This document shows positions 1 through 9,223 of a stretch of DNA of 64,000 bases, piece by piece. Origin of the DNA: an uncultured Verrucomicrobia subdivision 3 bacterium (GTDB taxonomy: Bacteria; Verrucomicrobiota; Verrucomicrobiia; Limisphaerales; DASXHY01); the NCBI GenBank assembly GCA_937890005.1, contig CALBZA010000085.1:1-64000 (forward strand), written 5' to 3'. A model generated the notes under the pieces. The model searched no databases. It saw nothing but the letters and a program-made list of their open reading frames with translations, and was not told where the DNA came from. Every line of letters starts with the position of its first letter. Within the stretch, counting starts at the first letter, position 1. The translations under genes and the position numbers were made by a program.

Positions 1-133
1 CAAAAGATCCTAAAATTCGTCACTTTCGCAGTCGAATAGCGGAAGTCGGGTTAAAGGGAACTTCCCGAATCAACAAATTCAAAGTAGGCAGATTGCCTAT
101 TTGGAAATGTGTCAAGCAGCAGGAGATTCCATC

Positions 134-997
134 ATGAATGCAGAAACCGCTTTGATCACCGGTGCTGGAAGTGGAATCGGACTGGCACTCGCCCATGAGT
201 TCGCGAAAAACGGACATTCTTTGATTTTAACCTCCCGTGTGGAAGAGGAGCTTCGGCCAATCGCGAAGGAAATTACATCGAAATTCGATATCAAGGTGGG
301 AATCATAGGAGCCGATCTGGAAGATCCTGCCGCTCCCCAGAAAATCTTCGATGCCATTCAAGCCGATGGCGCTCAAGTGGACATCCTCGTCAACAATGCC
401 GGCTTGGGATTCCGAGGAAAGTTTTGGGAAATTCCGATCGAAAGAGAGCTTTCAATTCTGCAGGTCAACATCGAAGCGGTCATCCGTTTGACCCATTTAT
501 TTCTCCCCGGAATGATCAGACGAAATCGCGGCCGTCTTCTGACAACTGCTTCAATTGCAGGATTCGAACCCGGGCCGCTGCTTGCGGTTTATCATGCAAG
601 CAAGGCTTTCGTGCTCTCATTCAGTGAAGCTCTTGCGACAGAGCTTGAGGAAACGGACATAACCGTCACGGCACTCTGTCCGGGACCAACCGATACGGAC
701 TTCTTTCCAAAAGCAGACATGGTGCAGACGAATGCATTTCAACAGGCGCACGTGATGCCACCGCAGGAGGTGGCTGAAATCGGTTACAAAGCAATGATGC
801 GTGGTGACAGGACGGTTGTGGCCGGTGCCTCGAACAAAGCGTTGGTGTTCGCACGACGTTTCATGACCGAAGGCGGCCAGGCACGAATGAACAAAAAATT
901 CTACGAGGACGCCGATCCTTCAAAGCGCAAACGCCGTCGCGGAGACATCGAGCAAAAGGCCGAGCGTGAGCGCGAAGAGAAGCAGCTTTCCGAGTAA
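134..997 (+). CDS. SDR family NAD(P)-dependent oxidoreductase
   Basis: Classical short-chain dehydrogenase of 287 residues. The N-terminal Rossmann motif TGAGSGIG, the NNAG motif and the catalytic YHASK (Tyr/Lys), with a preceding TTASIAG serine strand, are all visible. The substrate cannot be read from sequence. An upstream in-frame ATG at 101 exists, but the start at 134 is preferred: AGGAGA lies 7 nt upstream and the Rossmann strand begins at the right distance from the N-terminus. The C-terminus is strongly charged (KRKRRR and a Glu/Arg-rich tail), which is longer than in a minimal SDR. It is followed after a short gap by the rsmH-like gene on the same strand. The family is secure; the function is not. 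Confidence 0.88.
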   Translation: MNAETALITGAGSGIGLALAHEFAKNGHSLILTSRVEEELRPIAKEITSKFDIKVGIIGADLEDPAAPQKIFDAIQADGAQVDILVNNAGLGFRGKFWEIPIERELSILQVNIEAVIRLTHLFLPGMIRRNRGRLLTTASIAGFEPGPLLAVYHASKAFVLSFSEALATELEETDITVTALCPGPTDTDFFPKADMVQTNAFQQAHVMPPQEVAEIGYKAMMRGDRTVVAGASNKALVFARRFMTEGGQARMNKKFYEDADPSKRKRRRGDIEQKAEREREEKQLSE

Positions 998-1044
998 AGC
1001 AAACAGCTCGCGTCTGAATCGGGCATCGTCCACATTCAAAATGA

Positions 1045-2088
1045 ATGTCGGACCCAAACTCTGAATTGCAGACGCCAGTGCGTGGTCGCCGTCCGCGATA
1101 CAGCGGAAAATATCCGCGCCGTTTCGAAGAAAAGTATAAAGAGCGCAATGCTCAGTTATATCCGGAAACGTTCGCGAAGGTTGTCGCCTCCGGCAAAACT
1201 CCAGCCGGAACGCATCGTCCCCTCATGGTGAAGGAGATTCTTGAAGTTCTGGATTTGAAACCAGGAGACACGGTTGCCGATTGCACGCTTGGCTATGGCG
1301 GGCATGCAGCTGAGATGCTCCCAGCCATTCAGCCGGAAGGACGATTACTTGGGCTGGATGTGGATCCAATCGAAATGCCGAGAACGGAGCAACGGCTGCG
1401 ACAGCTCGGTTTCGGTCCAGAAATTTTCACAGCGCATCGCAGCAACTACGCCGGCTTGCCCCAGGTATTGCACCCCGCCGGGCTGAGCGGCGTGGATGCG
1501 TTACTGGCGGATCTTGGGGTTTCTTCCATGCAGATTGATGACCCCACTCGCGGATTTTCAGTCAAATTTGAAGGTCCTCTGGACATGCGAATGAACCCCC
1601 AACGTGGTCAACCTGCTTCTGTTTTTCTCAGTAGAATGAATGCTGCCACGCTATCTGATCTGTTGGTTGAAAACGCGGATGAACCGAGATCGAAAGAGAT
1701 TGCTTCAGTGATCGCAGGAAAACTTTTCGACACGACCACGGCGTTGGCGAATCAAATTCGCGCCGCTTTGGGAGACGTGGGACGGGATGAGCAGGACCAG
1801 GCGATCCGCCGCGTGTTCCAGGCGATTCGAATCGCCGTGAACGACGAATTTTCCGCATTGGATACGTTTCTGAGAAATCTTCCGTCCTGTCTCAAACCCG
1901 GCGGACGCGCTGCGGTTCTCACGTTCCACTCGGGCGAAGATAGGCGCGTAAAAAAAGCGTTCCAGGCAGGTCATCGGGCCGGCATTTATTCGGATATATC
2001 GGAGGAGGTTCTTCGTCCGACCGCAGAGGAACGCCGTTCCAATCCGCGATCATTGCCTGCGAAACTTCGCTGGGCGAAACGGGCTTAG
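1045..2088 (+). CDS. rsmH: RsmH/MraW-family 16S rRNA methyltransferase
   Basis: RsmH makes N4-methylcytidine at 16S rRNA C1402. This 347-residue protein has the family landmarks: HRPLMVKEIL near residue 52, the SAM-binding stretch around DCTLGYGGHAAEM, the ALLADLGVSSMQID and GPLDMRMN segments, and a C-terminal FHSGEDRRVKK followed by RSLPAKLRWAKR. Two family signatures are altered: the usual GGGGHS reads GYGGHA, and FHSLEDR reads FHSGEDR. About 50 basic residues precede the methyltransferase fold. The gene is not next to ftsL/ftsI/mur genes, unlike the usual dcw position, so a paralogue with a different target is possible. Its stop overlaps the stop of the convergent gene by 4 nt. Confidence 0.8.
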   Translation: MSDPNSELQTPVRGRRPRYSGKYPRRFEEKYKERNAQLYPETFAKVVASGKTPAGTHRPLMVKEILEVLDLKPGDTVADCTLGYGGHAAEMLPAIQPEGRLLGLDVDPIEMPRTEQRLRQLGFGPEIFTAHRSNYAGLPQVLHPAGLSGVDALLADLGVSSMQIDDPTRGFSVKFEGPLDMRMNPQRGQPASVFLSRMNAATLSDLLVENADEPRSKEIASVIAGKLFDTTTALANQIRAALGDVGRDEQDQAIRRVFQAIRIAVNDEFSALDTFLRNLPSCLKPGGRAAVLTFHSGEDRRVKKAFQAGHRAGIYSDISEEVLRPTAEERRSNPRSLPAKLRWAKRA

Positions 2089-3902
2089 GCCGCGGATGTT
2101 CTGACAACATCAGGAAGTTCCGCCCATTCCGGCGCCGGGGCGCTGAATTCAACGCGTTTGGATGTCAGTGGATGAGTGAATCGCACCCGCCAGGAATGCA
2201 GACACAAAGGCGCATCCTCCGGTCGAAGTGTTTGCGTGGCGCCAAACGTTTTCCCGGGCAGATACATGGCATCGCCGCATACTGGAAATCCCAGGTGCCA
2301 AAGATGAACGCGGATCTGATTCGTTCTGCCTGTAAGCGGACGCGCCTCCAGCAAAGCGGTTCCGTCAGAGTCTCGTTTGAGCACACGAAATTCGGTCCGT
2401 GACGGCAGCCCGGCTTCGAAATCGATCGTTCGAGTTCCCACTTCGCCGGGTTCCGCGCTAACCGGAGCATCACAGCTGAAAGCGTCTGTGTTCGGCTGGC
2501 CTTGAGTTTTCACGAGGTAGTATTTTTCAACCTGGCCGCGCGAAAATTGCGGTTGCAGCAACGCTGCGAAATGGCGTGTTCGTGTCAGCAGCACCACTCC
2601 GGTTGTATTGGCATCCAGCCGGTGTGCCTGCTTCGGTTTTTCCGGTTGGAAAACCTGATTCAGGATGTATTGCAGCGTGTTTCGATTGAATCTTCCTCCG
2701 GCATGCATTGGCAGCGGAGCCGGTTTGTTCAGGACGATGATTGCCTCATCTTCGTGAAGAACCTGAATGTTCCCGTTCACAGGCGGTTCCACGACATTTG
2801 GGAACTTGTGAAGAAAGCGCTCGCCGGCCCGAACCGTGCGTTCCGCGGCGCAGATATTGTGGGCGTGATCCAATACAAGACCACGCCGGCATTCCGATTC
2901 CCAATCTTCGCGTGAAATGTGTCGAACCACCCGGCAAAGCGTCTCAAGCAGAGTGGCGCCATCGCATTCCTCCGGCACATTGATCGGACGATAATTGTCG
3001 TAGGGCACCGAGCCGGGAAGCGGATTGATGACGCTCTGGATGGCTGCGTGCCGCTTTTCGAGCAGCTCGGCCAGCGCTTGTTCGGGCGTTTTGAAACAGT
3101 GCGGACAGGACTTGCCGGCTACGTAACGTTCATCCTCCTGTTCCGCCCTGGTCAATGGCGTGAGGCAGACGAAGCATTGATTCGATTCTGTCTCACGCAA
3201 CGCGGGATCAACACCGACGCGCTGATCGAAGACGAAACATTCGCCGTCGTAATGTGCGCCGCCGCATTCCTCGAAATATTTCAGAATGCCGCCTTCGAGC
3301 TGGAAAATATTTTTGAAACCCTCGCGTTCCATGAACGGCCCGGCCTTCTCGCATCGAATGCCGCCCGTGCAAAACATGACGATTGGCTGCTGTTTCATCT
3401 CCGGCGGCAGTTTCCGGACTGCTGCGGGAAAATCGCGGAAGTGCTTAACGCCGATCGGCAGCGCGTTCTTGAATGTGCCGAGCTTCACTTCGTAATCATT
3501 GCGTGTGTCGAGCAGCGTGATCGGTTTGCCTTCGTCGAGCCATTCCTTGAGTTTCTTTGGCGGAAGTTTCGGCGAAGTCTGTTTCCCCGGCGCAATGCCT
3601 TCCACGCCGAACGCGATGATCTCCTTTTTCAATCGCACGAGCATGCGGTTGAACGGCTGATGATCGCTTTCGCTGACTTTGACTTCCAGATTTTCAAGTC
3701 CGTGAATGGATCGAAGTTCGGCAAGCAGCAGCTCGATTTTTTCCGGGGTTCCTGCGACGAAAAGGTTGATCCCTTCCGGGCTGAGCAAAATTGTGCCGCG
3801 CAGGCTCCATGATTTGCAAAGACTGAGCAGACGTCCCCGCAGCGGGCCGATGTCGGCCAGTGGCGCAAACTTGTATGCGGCGATGTTGATAAACTTCGGC
3901 AT
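2085..3902 (-). CDS. Fusion: TrhO (UPF0176) rhodanese + RluA-type pseudouridine synthase
   Basis: A 605-residue two-enzyme fusion. Residues 1-270 match TrhO/YceA, the rhodanese-type protein needed for 5-hydroxyuridine at tRNA U34. They hold an N-terminal ferredoxin-like domain, a rhodanese domain with the active-site loop CTGGIRCEK (Cys178, Cys184), and a CxxC...CxxC ribbon at 243-246 and 266-269. Residues from about 335 onward match the RluA family, with the catalytic Asp430 in HRLDANTTG and the distal GRTNQIRVHL motif. RluA enzymes make pseudouridine in 23S rRNA and at tRNA position 32. The ORF is continuous with no sign of a frameshift. The target of the RluA half is not known; both activities acting on the tRNA anticodon loop is an inference. 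Confidence 0.88.
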   Translation of the reverse strand: MPKFINIAAYKFAPLADIGPLRGRLLSLCKSWSLRGTILLSPEGINLFVAGTPEKIELLLAELRSIHGLENLEVKVSESDHQPFNRMLVRLKKEIIAFGVEGIAPGKQTSPKLPPKKLKEWLDEGKPITLLDTRNDYEVKLGTFKNALPIGVKHFRDFPAAVRKLPPEMKQQPIVMFCTGGIRCEKAGPFMEREGFKNIFQLEGGILKYFEECGGAHYDGECFVFDQRVGVDPALRETESNQCFVCLTPLTRAEQEDERYVAGKSCPHCFKTPEQALAELLEKRHAAIQSVINPLPGSVPYDNYRPINVPEECDGATLLETLCRVVRHISREDWESECRRGLVLDHAHNICAAERTVRAGERFLHKFPNVVEPPVNGNIQVLHEDEAIIVLNKPAPLPMHAGGRFNRNTLQYILNQVFQPEKPKQAHRLDANTTGVVLLTRTRHFAALLQPQFSRGQVEKYYLVKTQGQPNTDAFSCDAPVSAEPGEVGTRTIDFEAGLPSRTEFRVLKRDSDGTALLEARPLTGRTNQIRVHLWHLGFPVCGDAMYLPGKTFGATQTLRPEDAPLCLHSWRVRFTHPLTSKRVEFSAPAPEWAELPDVVRTSAA

Positions 3903-4036
3903 GGAGCGGGCAAATTAGCTGCAAAACAGGGCGCTGCCAACCGTGCTTTCTTCGTATGTGCAGGGTGGGTTATCCAACTGACATTCGTTCGTGCGCTAAA
4001 CAGTTTTTGCGAACGTTCGCCTTTGGCGCCGACCGT

Positions 4037-4498
4037 TCAGGAACGTTTTGCGAAACATGAATTCAACTCTGCCAGCGCCTCATCCACTGCCGTTTGAATT
4101 CGTCGCGGCCCGTCTCCGCCGAGTCGCCGGTCCAAATCTTCCAGGCGACGGACCAGATCCAATACGTCCTTTCTGCTGTAGGGCCCACCGGCCGTGTCGC
4201 AGAAATGCGTCCGACACCCGAAGGGACGATCGGAGTAAATCAGGCACCTGCCTGTTTCCGTTTTCAACAGCGGACAATTTTCTTCGTCGGCTTCAAGCAG
4301 TTCCCGGCGTCCCGTGGCCCGAAGGGCCTTTGCGGCCAGAAGAGCTTCGCCTTTCGTCAGCTGCGGTGTTCTTCCTGTGATGTGGAACTGGCAGCACTCG
4401 GTTTGTCCGATGCAATTGCGCTGGATCGGGCGCGCAGCCAATGTTTTGTAAATTTCACGAACTTCGATGAGAGCGTTCTCGAGTTCCTCCTGTTTCAT
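4037..4498 (-). CDS. YkgJ-type cysteine-cluster protein
   Basis: A 153-residue protein with the cysteine pattern of the YkgJ (UPF0153) family: a CxxxxxCC group (NCIGQTECCQFH), a middle Cys in ENCPLL, one in GRCLIY, and C-terminal GCRTHFC. These cysteines are thought to bind zinc or an Fe-S cluster; the biochemical role is unknown. The ORF can be extended upstream to a TTG at 4519, but the ATG at 4498 is the better start. It overlaps the 3' end of the oxyR-like gene by 44 nt in another frame, so the two are probably co-transcribed and translationally coupled. This hints at a link to oxidative stress. Confidence 0.8.
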   Translation of the reverse strand: MKQEELENALIEVREIYKTLAARPIQRNCIGQTECCQFHITGRTPQLTKGEALLAAKALRATGRRELLEADEENCPLLKTETGRCLIYSDRPFGCRTHFCDTAGGPYSRKDVLDLVRRLEDLDRRLGGDGPRRIQTAVDEALAELNSCFAKRS

Positions 4499-5393
4499 GG
4501 GGCAATGTGCTTTTTCCAAACTGCCGTGAAATGAGCTTCAAAAACTCCTTTGTGGCCCGCGAGGGAGGACGTTGCCTCGGCCAGATTGCAGCGATCTTTC
4601 GAGTCGGTCGCGGATTCTGGAGCGACCGGTATTCGGGAGAGCCGGAATGATCGCGGTGAACCGCCATCGCGGGAATCAATGAAATTCCCAGCCCCGCTCG
4701 GACGAGTGACTGGATGGTTTCAAGTTGTGCGCTTCGGAAACTTATTGGCGCACGCAAATCAGAGCGTTCGCAAAAGCTGAGAACCTGATCGCCAAGACAG
4801 TGTCCTTCCTTCATTACGATCAACCGCTCGTTCTGAAGATCTTCGATCCGGATTCCGCGCTTTTTGGCAAGAGGATGTCCTGCAGGTAACGCCACCAACA
4901 GTTCCTCGGAGAACAAATCCTGGACGTGAAGTTGCGATCCGGGAAACGGCGGGCTGGCCAGCGCGAAATCGACTTCGCAACTTAAAACCTGTTTCAGCAG
5001 TCGCGCGGTGGTGTCCTCCTGCACGATCACTTCGACGCCCGGAAATTTCTCCACAAATTCCGCCATGACACCCGGCAGCAGATATGGAGCGATTGTAGGC
5101 AGCACTCCAACGGCGAGGGTTCCGCGCAGCAGTTCCTTGGCGTCCGATGCCTCGCGTTTCGCCGCATCCACCTCTTCCAGGATTTTGACCGCGCGGCGGA
5201 GAAAGATTTCCCCGTGCGAAGTCAGCTTTACCTGGCGCTTCATACGATCAAAAAGCCGTTCTCCCAATTCGGCTTCAAGCTTCTGAATCTGCTGGCTCAG
5301 GGATGGCTGGGAAACATGGCATTGTTCCGCGGCGCGGGAGAAGTTTCCTGTTCGCGCCACGGCAACCACGTATCGGAGTTGATGCATTTCCAT
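4455..5393 (-). CDS. oxyR: OxyR-type LysR family hydrogen peroxide sensor
   Basis: A LysR regulator of 312 residues: an N-terminal winged helix (MHQLRYVVAVARTGNFSRAA, residues 3-22), a linker helix and a substrate-binding-like domain. In the second domain Cys199 and Cys208 occur in GHCLGDQVLSFC. Spacing and numbering equal the peroxide-sensing Cys199/Cys208 pair of Escherichia coli OxyR, which is the main reason for naming it OxyR rather than a generic LysR. The C-terminal 30 residues are rich in Arg, Ser and Thr and look like a loose extension. It lies upstream of and overlaps a YkgJ-type gene, and an OsmC gene is encoded 0.9 kb upstream on the same strand. OsmC proteins are common peroxide-stress genes. 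Confidence 0.85.
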   Translation of the reverse strand: MEMHQLRYVVAVARTGNFSRAAEQCHVSQPSLSQQIQKLEAELGERLFDRMKRQVKLTSHGEIFLRRAVKILEEVDAAKREASDAKELLRGTLAVGVLPTIAPYLLPGVMAEFVEKFPGVEVIVQEDTTARLLKQVLSCEVDFALASPPFPGSQLHVQDLFSEELLVALPAGHPLAKKRGIRIEDLQNERLIVMKEGHCLGDQVLSFCERSDLRAPISFRSAQLETIQSLVRAGLGISLIPAMAVHRDHSGSPEYRSLQNPRPTRKIAAIWPRQRPPSRATKEFLKLISRQFGKSTLPHETGGTRERSHRSS

Positions 5394-5835
5394 ATCAGGG
5401 ATGCATCCCGCCGGCCGGGTTCAAGCGCGGGCTGCACGCGGATCATAGATGGCGGCAATCGTCATGACAGACAACTGGTATTTCAACGGGCCGTTGAGAC
5501 CGCAGCAGCAGAACCGCTGCGTCCGTCAGCGTTTGAATGCTGCTCAATGACTTCGTCGTTGTCCGCTGCGTTCCATGGGACGCGCAGACTGGCGAGGGGA
5601 ATTGAATCGTGGCGTTTGAGTTCGCAGCCGTTCGCGGCTTGGTTTGGTTGGGTTGTGCCGGTTCCAGGCATTGTTCTGAGATGAATGCCGCTTTTTCATG
5701 ATTCAACGTACGGAACTCCGATTTGGCGGCAACGGGGAGTTTGAGAACTTCGCTGTGATCCAACGCCGCAACCCGCAGCCAGAACATTCCATTTCGGAAG
5801 TCTGTGCTGCGGGTTGGACGCGATTGAGGGAAACA
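5394..5835. other. Intergenic region upstream of oxyR
   Basis: About 440 bases with no convincing gene. The open frames across it have poor composition and no recognisable domain. It should hold the oxyR promoter near its left end. No clear OxyR-type ATAG-N7-CTAT site was found, and no strong hairpin with a T-run. Confidence 0.4.
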
Positions 5836-6306
5836 TCAACGTTCTGCGACTCGGGCTTCCAGCTCACACGTGCTGAGCGTGCTCTTTTTCGCGACGGGAA
5901 GTCCGTGATCTGCGCGTCCGGGGACCGGTGGTGCGAGGAACGTTCGCGAGACCAGCGCCATCGTGAATGGCCTCGTGCGATTCCATGGACACAACGACAA
6001 CATGCGTGCGAGCAAACAATACCCGAACAGCAGGAGTGCGGATGTTCCAAGCATCGGAATCCAAAAGGTCCACGACATCCCTGAGAGCAGGTAGCCGACG
6101 AGACAGACCGTGTAAGCGATCCGAATTTGGACCGGGTAAGGTTTCAGCGACCGATGCTTGACCAGGAACCAGCAGGTTTGCGCGGCTGACAATGCGATCG
6201 CCGTGTAAAAACCGGTGGGATGACCCGCGAGGCCGAACGCCAGCGATGTCGCGGTCGCGAGCCAGACCCACCACGTCAGTTCGGAAGGCATCAGAAGCAG
6301 TCTCAT
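5836..6306 (-). CDS. Small integral membrane protein downstream of OsmC
   Basis: A 156-residue hydrophobic protein with about four predicted membrane segments: around residues 10-28, 33-50, 60-80 and 82-102. A polar, basic C-terminal tail follows. No family is recognised with confidence. It starts only 3 nt after the osmC stop, and a strong GAGGTG ribosome site sits inside the end of osmC, so the two are one operon and translationally coupled. Two prolines and a Trp-rich N-terminus (LTWWVWLA) mark the first helix. A role in redox or envelope stress is suggested only by position. Confidence 0.65.
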   Translation of the reverse strand: MRLLLMPSELTWWVWLATATSLAFGLAGHPTGFYTAIALSAAQTCWFLVKHRSLKPYPVQIRIAYTVCLVGYLLSGMSWTFWIPMLGTSALLLFGYCLLARMLSLCPWNRTRPFTMALVSRTFLAPPVPGRADHGLPVAKKSTLSTCELEARVAER

Positions 6307-6309
6307 CGA

Positions 6310-6924
6310 TCACCTCACGACCAGTTCAGCTTTTTCTGCGGCCGTATCGTTCCGCCCGATCAACAGCTTCGACTTCAAAGAAACCGGGTGGGACAGGTTG
6401 AAGTAGTTCGGAGAGGTCGCCATCACTGTGCGATGAATCCGCTCGAACTGTTCCGGAGTTCCGTTGCCCTGAATGTGAACGGTGTATTCCAGCTCGTCGT
6501 AGCCTGGACTCACCGACGCATCGAGGGCGAAAAATCCGCGAAGGTCGATGTTCCCTTTCGTTTCTATGCGCAGTTCCTCCAGTTGAATTCCCTCGAGAGC
6601 ACACAAAGCCGTGTAGCCGACGATCATGCATCCGTTGAGCGCGGCAAGGAGATACTCCTGCGGATTGGGAAACGCGTTTTGGCCGCAGAGTTCCAGCGGT
6701 TCATCGATGCGAAGTGTGAACGGGCGCCGCACGAATTTTCCGCCGATCTGGAATCCGTCGATGTTGGCATCGGACCGGGTTCCGCCGCGCCAGTGCGACG
6801 TGACCTGCCATCGCGTCATTCCTTCCTCGGGATTTTTTGCGACCGCATCGATTGCACTGCGGAGGGCGAGGGTGTCGATGCCGTTGATGTGTTGTGATGT
6901 TGTTTTCATGGTGTTTGGTTTCAT
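6310..6924 (-). CDS. OsmC family protein
   Basis: A 204-residue OsmC-fold protein. The core QEYLLAALNGCMIVGY carries Cys99, the position of the first peroxidatic cysteine of OsmC/Ohr. The usual second cysteine region reads TSPNYFNLSHPV, without a Cys, so it may belong to an OsmC subgroup that lacks the two-cysteine peroxidase site. Cys80 and Cys108 are other candidates for a resolving residue. The N-terminal 35 residues precede the fold. It heads a two-gene operon with the membrane protein at 5836-6306. ATG codons at 6924 and 6909 are both possible starts and neither has a clear Shine-Dalgarno. Confidence 0.85.
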   Translation of the reverse strand: MKPNTMKTTSQHINGIDTLALRSAIDAVAKNPEEGMTRWQVTSHWRGGTRSDANIDGFQIGGKFVRRPFTLRIDEPLELCGQNAFPNPQEYLLAALNGCMIVGYTALCALEGIQLEELRIETKGNIDLRGFFALDASVSPGYDELEYTVHIQGNGTPEQFERIHRTVMATSPNYFNLSHPVSLKSKLLIGRNDTAAEKAELVVR

Positions 6925-7076
6925 ACGAGGAGGAGGAATGCCGAATTCGTGCCAACGGAATTTGGCCAGTGAAACCGCACGAAAAACGCAGAAAATCGAA
7001 GAAAACCGAAAATGCGGGGAGCTTGGTGGACTCGCGGAAGTTCGCGACTCGCGAAATCTCGTGAAGCGAAAACGTG

Positions 7077-9005
7077 TTACTGCTTGCGCTGAATGCCGAG
7101 CGCCTTCATTCGCGAAGTGACGGTCGATGCCGGCAATCCGAGAAGCTGCGCCGCACCGCCCGCGCCGGAGATTTTCCAGTTTGCGGCGATCAGAGCTCGT
7201 TCAAGATTTGAGCGTTCGAGCGACTGCAATTCAATCGCACTGAGCACGATGCCTTCGCCATCGGCTGGAGCGCTTCGTGCCATGGATGCGAGACGCGGCG
7301 GGGCTTCAGCGGGTAGTGCCCGCTGAAGGTCCAGTCGCGGACCGCGAGCCAGAATGATGGCGCGTTCAATCACGTTCTGCAGTTCGCGGACATTTCCCGG
7401 CCAGTTGTAACTCTGAAGACGGCGCACGTCCTCTGGAGACAACGGATCAATTCGCCGGCCCATCCGCCTAGCGAATCGTTCCACAAAAGCGTTGGCGAGG
7501 AGGGCGATATCCTGGTCGCGTTCTCGCAGTGGCGGAACGGACACGGGAAAAACATTGAGCCGATAAAACAGATCTTCACGGAACTTTCCGTCCGCGGCCA
7601 TTTGCTTGAGGTCTCGGTTTGTGGCGGCCACGACACGCACGTTGACCTTCCAGGTGCGGGCGCTTCCGAGTGGTTCGAATTCGCCCTCCTGAAGAACGCG
7701 GAGCAGTTTGGCCTGGAGGTCGAGCGGCAACTCGCCGACTTCGTCGAGAAAAATGGTTCCTCCGTCCGCAAGTGCGAAACGCCCGTCGCGCCGCGTTGTT
7801 GCACCTGTGAAAGCGCCGCGTTCGTGTCCGAAGAACTCGCTTTCCATGAGAGTTCCCGGAATGGCCGCGCAGTTCACTCGGACCAAAGGTTTGTCCTTGC
7901 GCGGGCTTGCATCGTGAATTGATCGCGCAATCAGCTCCTTGCCCGTTCCGGTTTCGCCTGTGATCAACACCGTTGCATCCGTGGCAGCGACGCGTTTGAC
8001 CGATTCGAAAAGCTCCTTCATCACCGCGCTGTGGCCGATCATGTCGCCCATGCCCGCTGCGTCGCGAACGCTGTCGCGCAGATATTCGGTTTCGGCGGTC
8101 AGGAGTTCGATGCGTCTTTCCGCGGCCAATCGTTCATCGATGTTTCGGAGAATGACGGTGAAACAAACCCGTCCGCGATGATGGAAGCGCGACAGTGTTG
8201 CTTCGGCGGGAAAGGTGGACCTGTCCCAACGCTGTGCGATCAGGCTTTGGGGAATCCAAAGCTGACTGGGAGCGTTGCTGCGCGAATCCAGTTCCCGCAC
8301 GAATTTGTTGAGTTGCGCGGCGCTTTCAGTGGTCAGGAAGTTTCGAAGGTTTTCGCCAAGCAAATCTTCTGCGTGACAGCCGAAGAGACGTTCTGCAGCC
8401 GGATTCACACGCGTTATTTCGCCACGCTCAGTTAGAACCAGCACGGCATCCATCGCGCTGTTGAGCAATCCGCTGAGTTCTTCTTCCCGGGCGCGAACCT
8501 CCGCCTCCTGTCGCAGCCGGCGCTGTTCCGCTGCGGCGCGCGCGGCGAAGATTTCGAACAGCGAAATTGACCGTGTATTGGCCGGCATCGGTTTGTTGTC
8601 GAGCACGGACAAATGGCCCATGACTTCTCCGGAGAGATCCAGCAGCGGGACACCGAGGTAGCTCACGGCATTCCATGCGACGAGCTCGGGTTCGTGGGGA
8701 TAGAGTTCGATGATGCGCTCGGGGATGTGAACCAGCTTTCGAGATTCAACGACCGGCTCGCACGCAGTTCCCGCGATGGCGTATTCGTATTCCGGGATGA
8801 ATTGTCCGTTCATCCAGAACGCGAGCGCGCGAAGACGTTTGGTTTCGGGCAAGTATTCCGTCACCCACGCGCCGGCAGTTCCCATCGCAAAGGAGAGGTT
8901 TCGGACAAGGGCGCGGAAGAATTCCGTTCCTGTTTCCGCGACGGTGCCATCGACAATCAGCCGCAAGGCGGCTTCATCGCTCAACTGTGTTGTCTGCCCG
9001 TTCAT
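7077..9005 (-). CDS. Sigma-54-dependent transcriptional activator (GAF-PAS-AAA+-Fis)
   Basis: A 642-residue bacterial enhancer-binding protein. Order of domains: GAF-like sensor (about 15-165), PAS (about 180-300), short coiled linker, AAA+ sigma-54 interaction domain (about 325-555) and a Fis-type helix-turn-helix at the C-terminus (about 605-640). The AAA+ part has Walker A GETGTGKE, the sigma-54 loop GAFTGA, Walker B GGTIFLDEVGEL and the arginine-finger region FREDLFYRLNVF. It has no receiver domain, so activity is probably set by a ligand bound by GAF/PAS rather than by phosphorylation. It is monocistronic. Its presence makes the sigma-54-like promoter seen at 42973 plausible, but no direct link is shown. 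Confidence 0.92.
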   Translation of the reverse strand: MNGQTTQLSDEAALRLIVDGTVAETGTEFFRALVRNLSFAMGTAGAWVTEYLPETKRLRALAFWMNGQFIPEYEYAIAGTACEPVVESRKLVHIPERIIELYPHEPELVAWNAVSYLGVPLLDLSGEVMGHLSVLDNKPMPANTRSISLFEIFAARAAAEQRRLRQEAEVRAREEELSGLLNSAMDAVLVLTERGEITRVNPAAERLFGCHAEDLLGENLRNFLTTESAAQLNKFVRELDSRSNAPSQLWIPQSLIAQRWDRSTFPAEATLSRFHHRGRVCFTVILRNIDERLAAERRIELLTAETEYLRDSVRDAAGMGDMIGHSAVMKELFESVKRVAATDATVLITGETGTGKELIARSIHDASPRKDKPLVRVNCAAIPGTLMESEFFGHERGAFTGATTRRDGRFALADGGTIFLDEVGELPLDLQAKLLRVLQEGEFEPLGSARTWKVNVRVVAATNRDLKQMAADGKFREDLFYRLNVFPVSVPPLRERDQDIALLANAFVERFARRMGRRIDPLSPEDVRRLQSYNWPGNVRELQNVIERAIILARGPRLDLQRALPAEAPPRLASMARSAPADGEGIVLSAIELQSLERSNLERALIAANWKISGAGGAAQLLGLPASTVTSRMKALGIQRKQ

Positions 9006-9223
9006 TTTTTCAAGTCGTCACGGCCGCCCACGCCAGGATGGCGGGGCGAGTGGTGTCGGGATGCGGCTTATTTGGCCCGTTTTGACGGAATGTTCCAGTT
9101 CTTTTTCGGGATGGCTTTGAGGGTTTTTCAGCCTCAGGAAGAATTCCGGTTCATTGCGGGGTTTTCCGGGGCTCGCTTCGAACGGGCCCCCGCTCTACAT
9201 TGGCCCGGCGTGAATCGCATCGA

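Noticed and set aside
1..133. A gene in the first bases of the window
   Set aside because: Only a 65-codon antisense frame is open there, with no recognisable domain; the stretch probably is the leader of the SDR gene.
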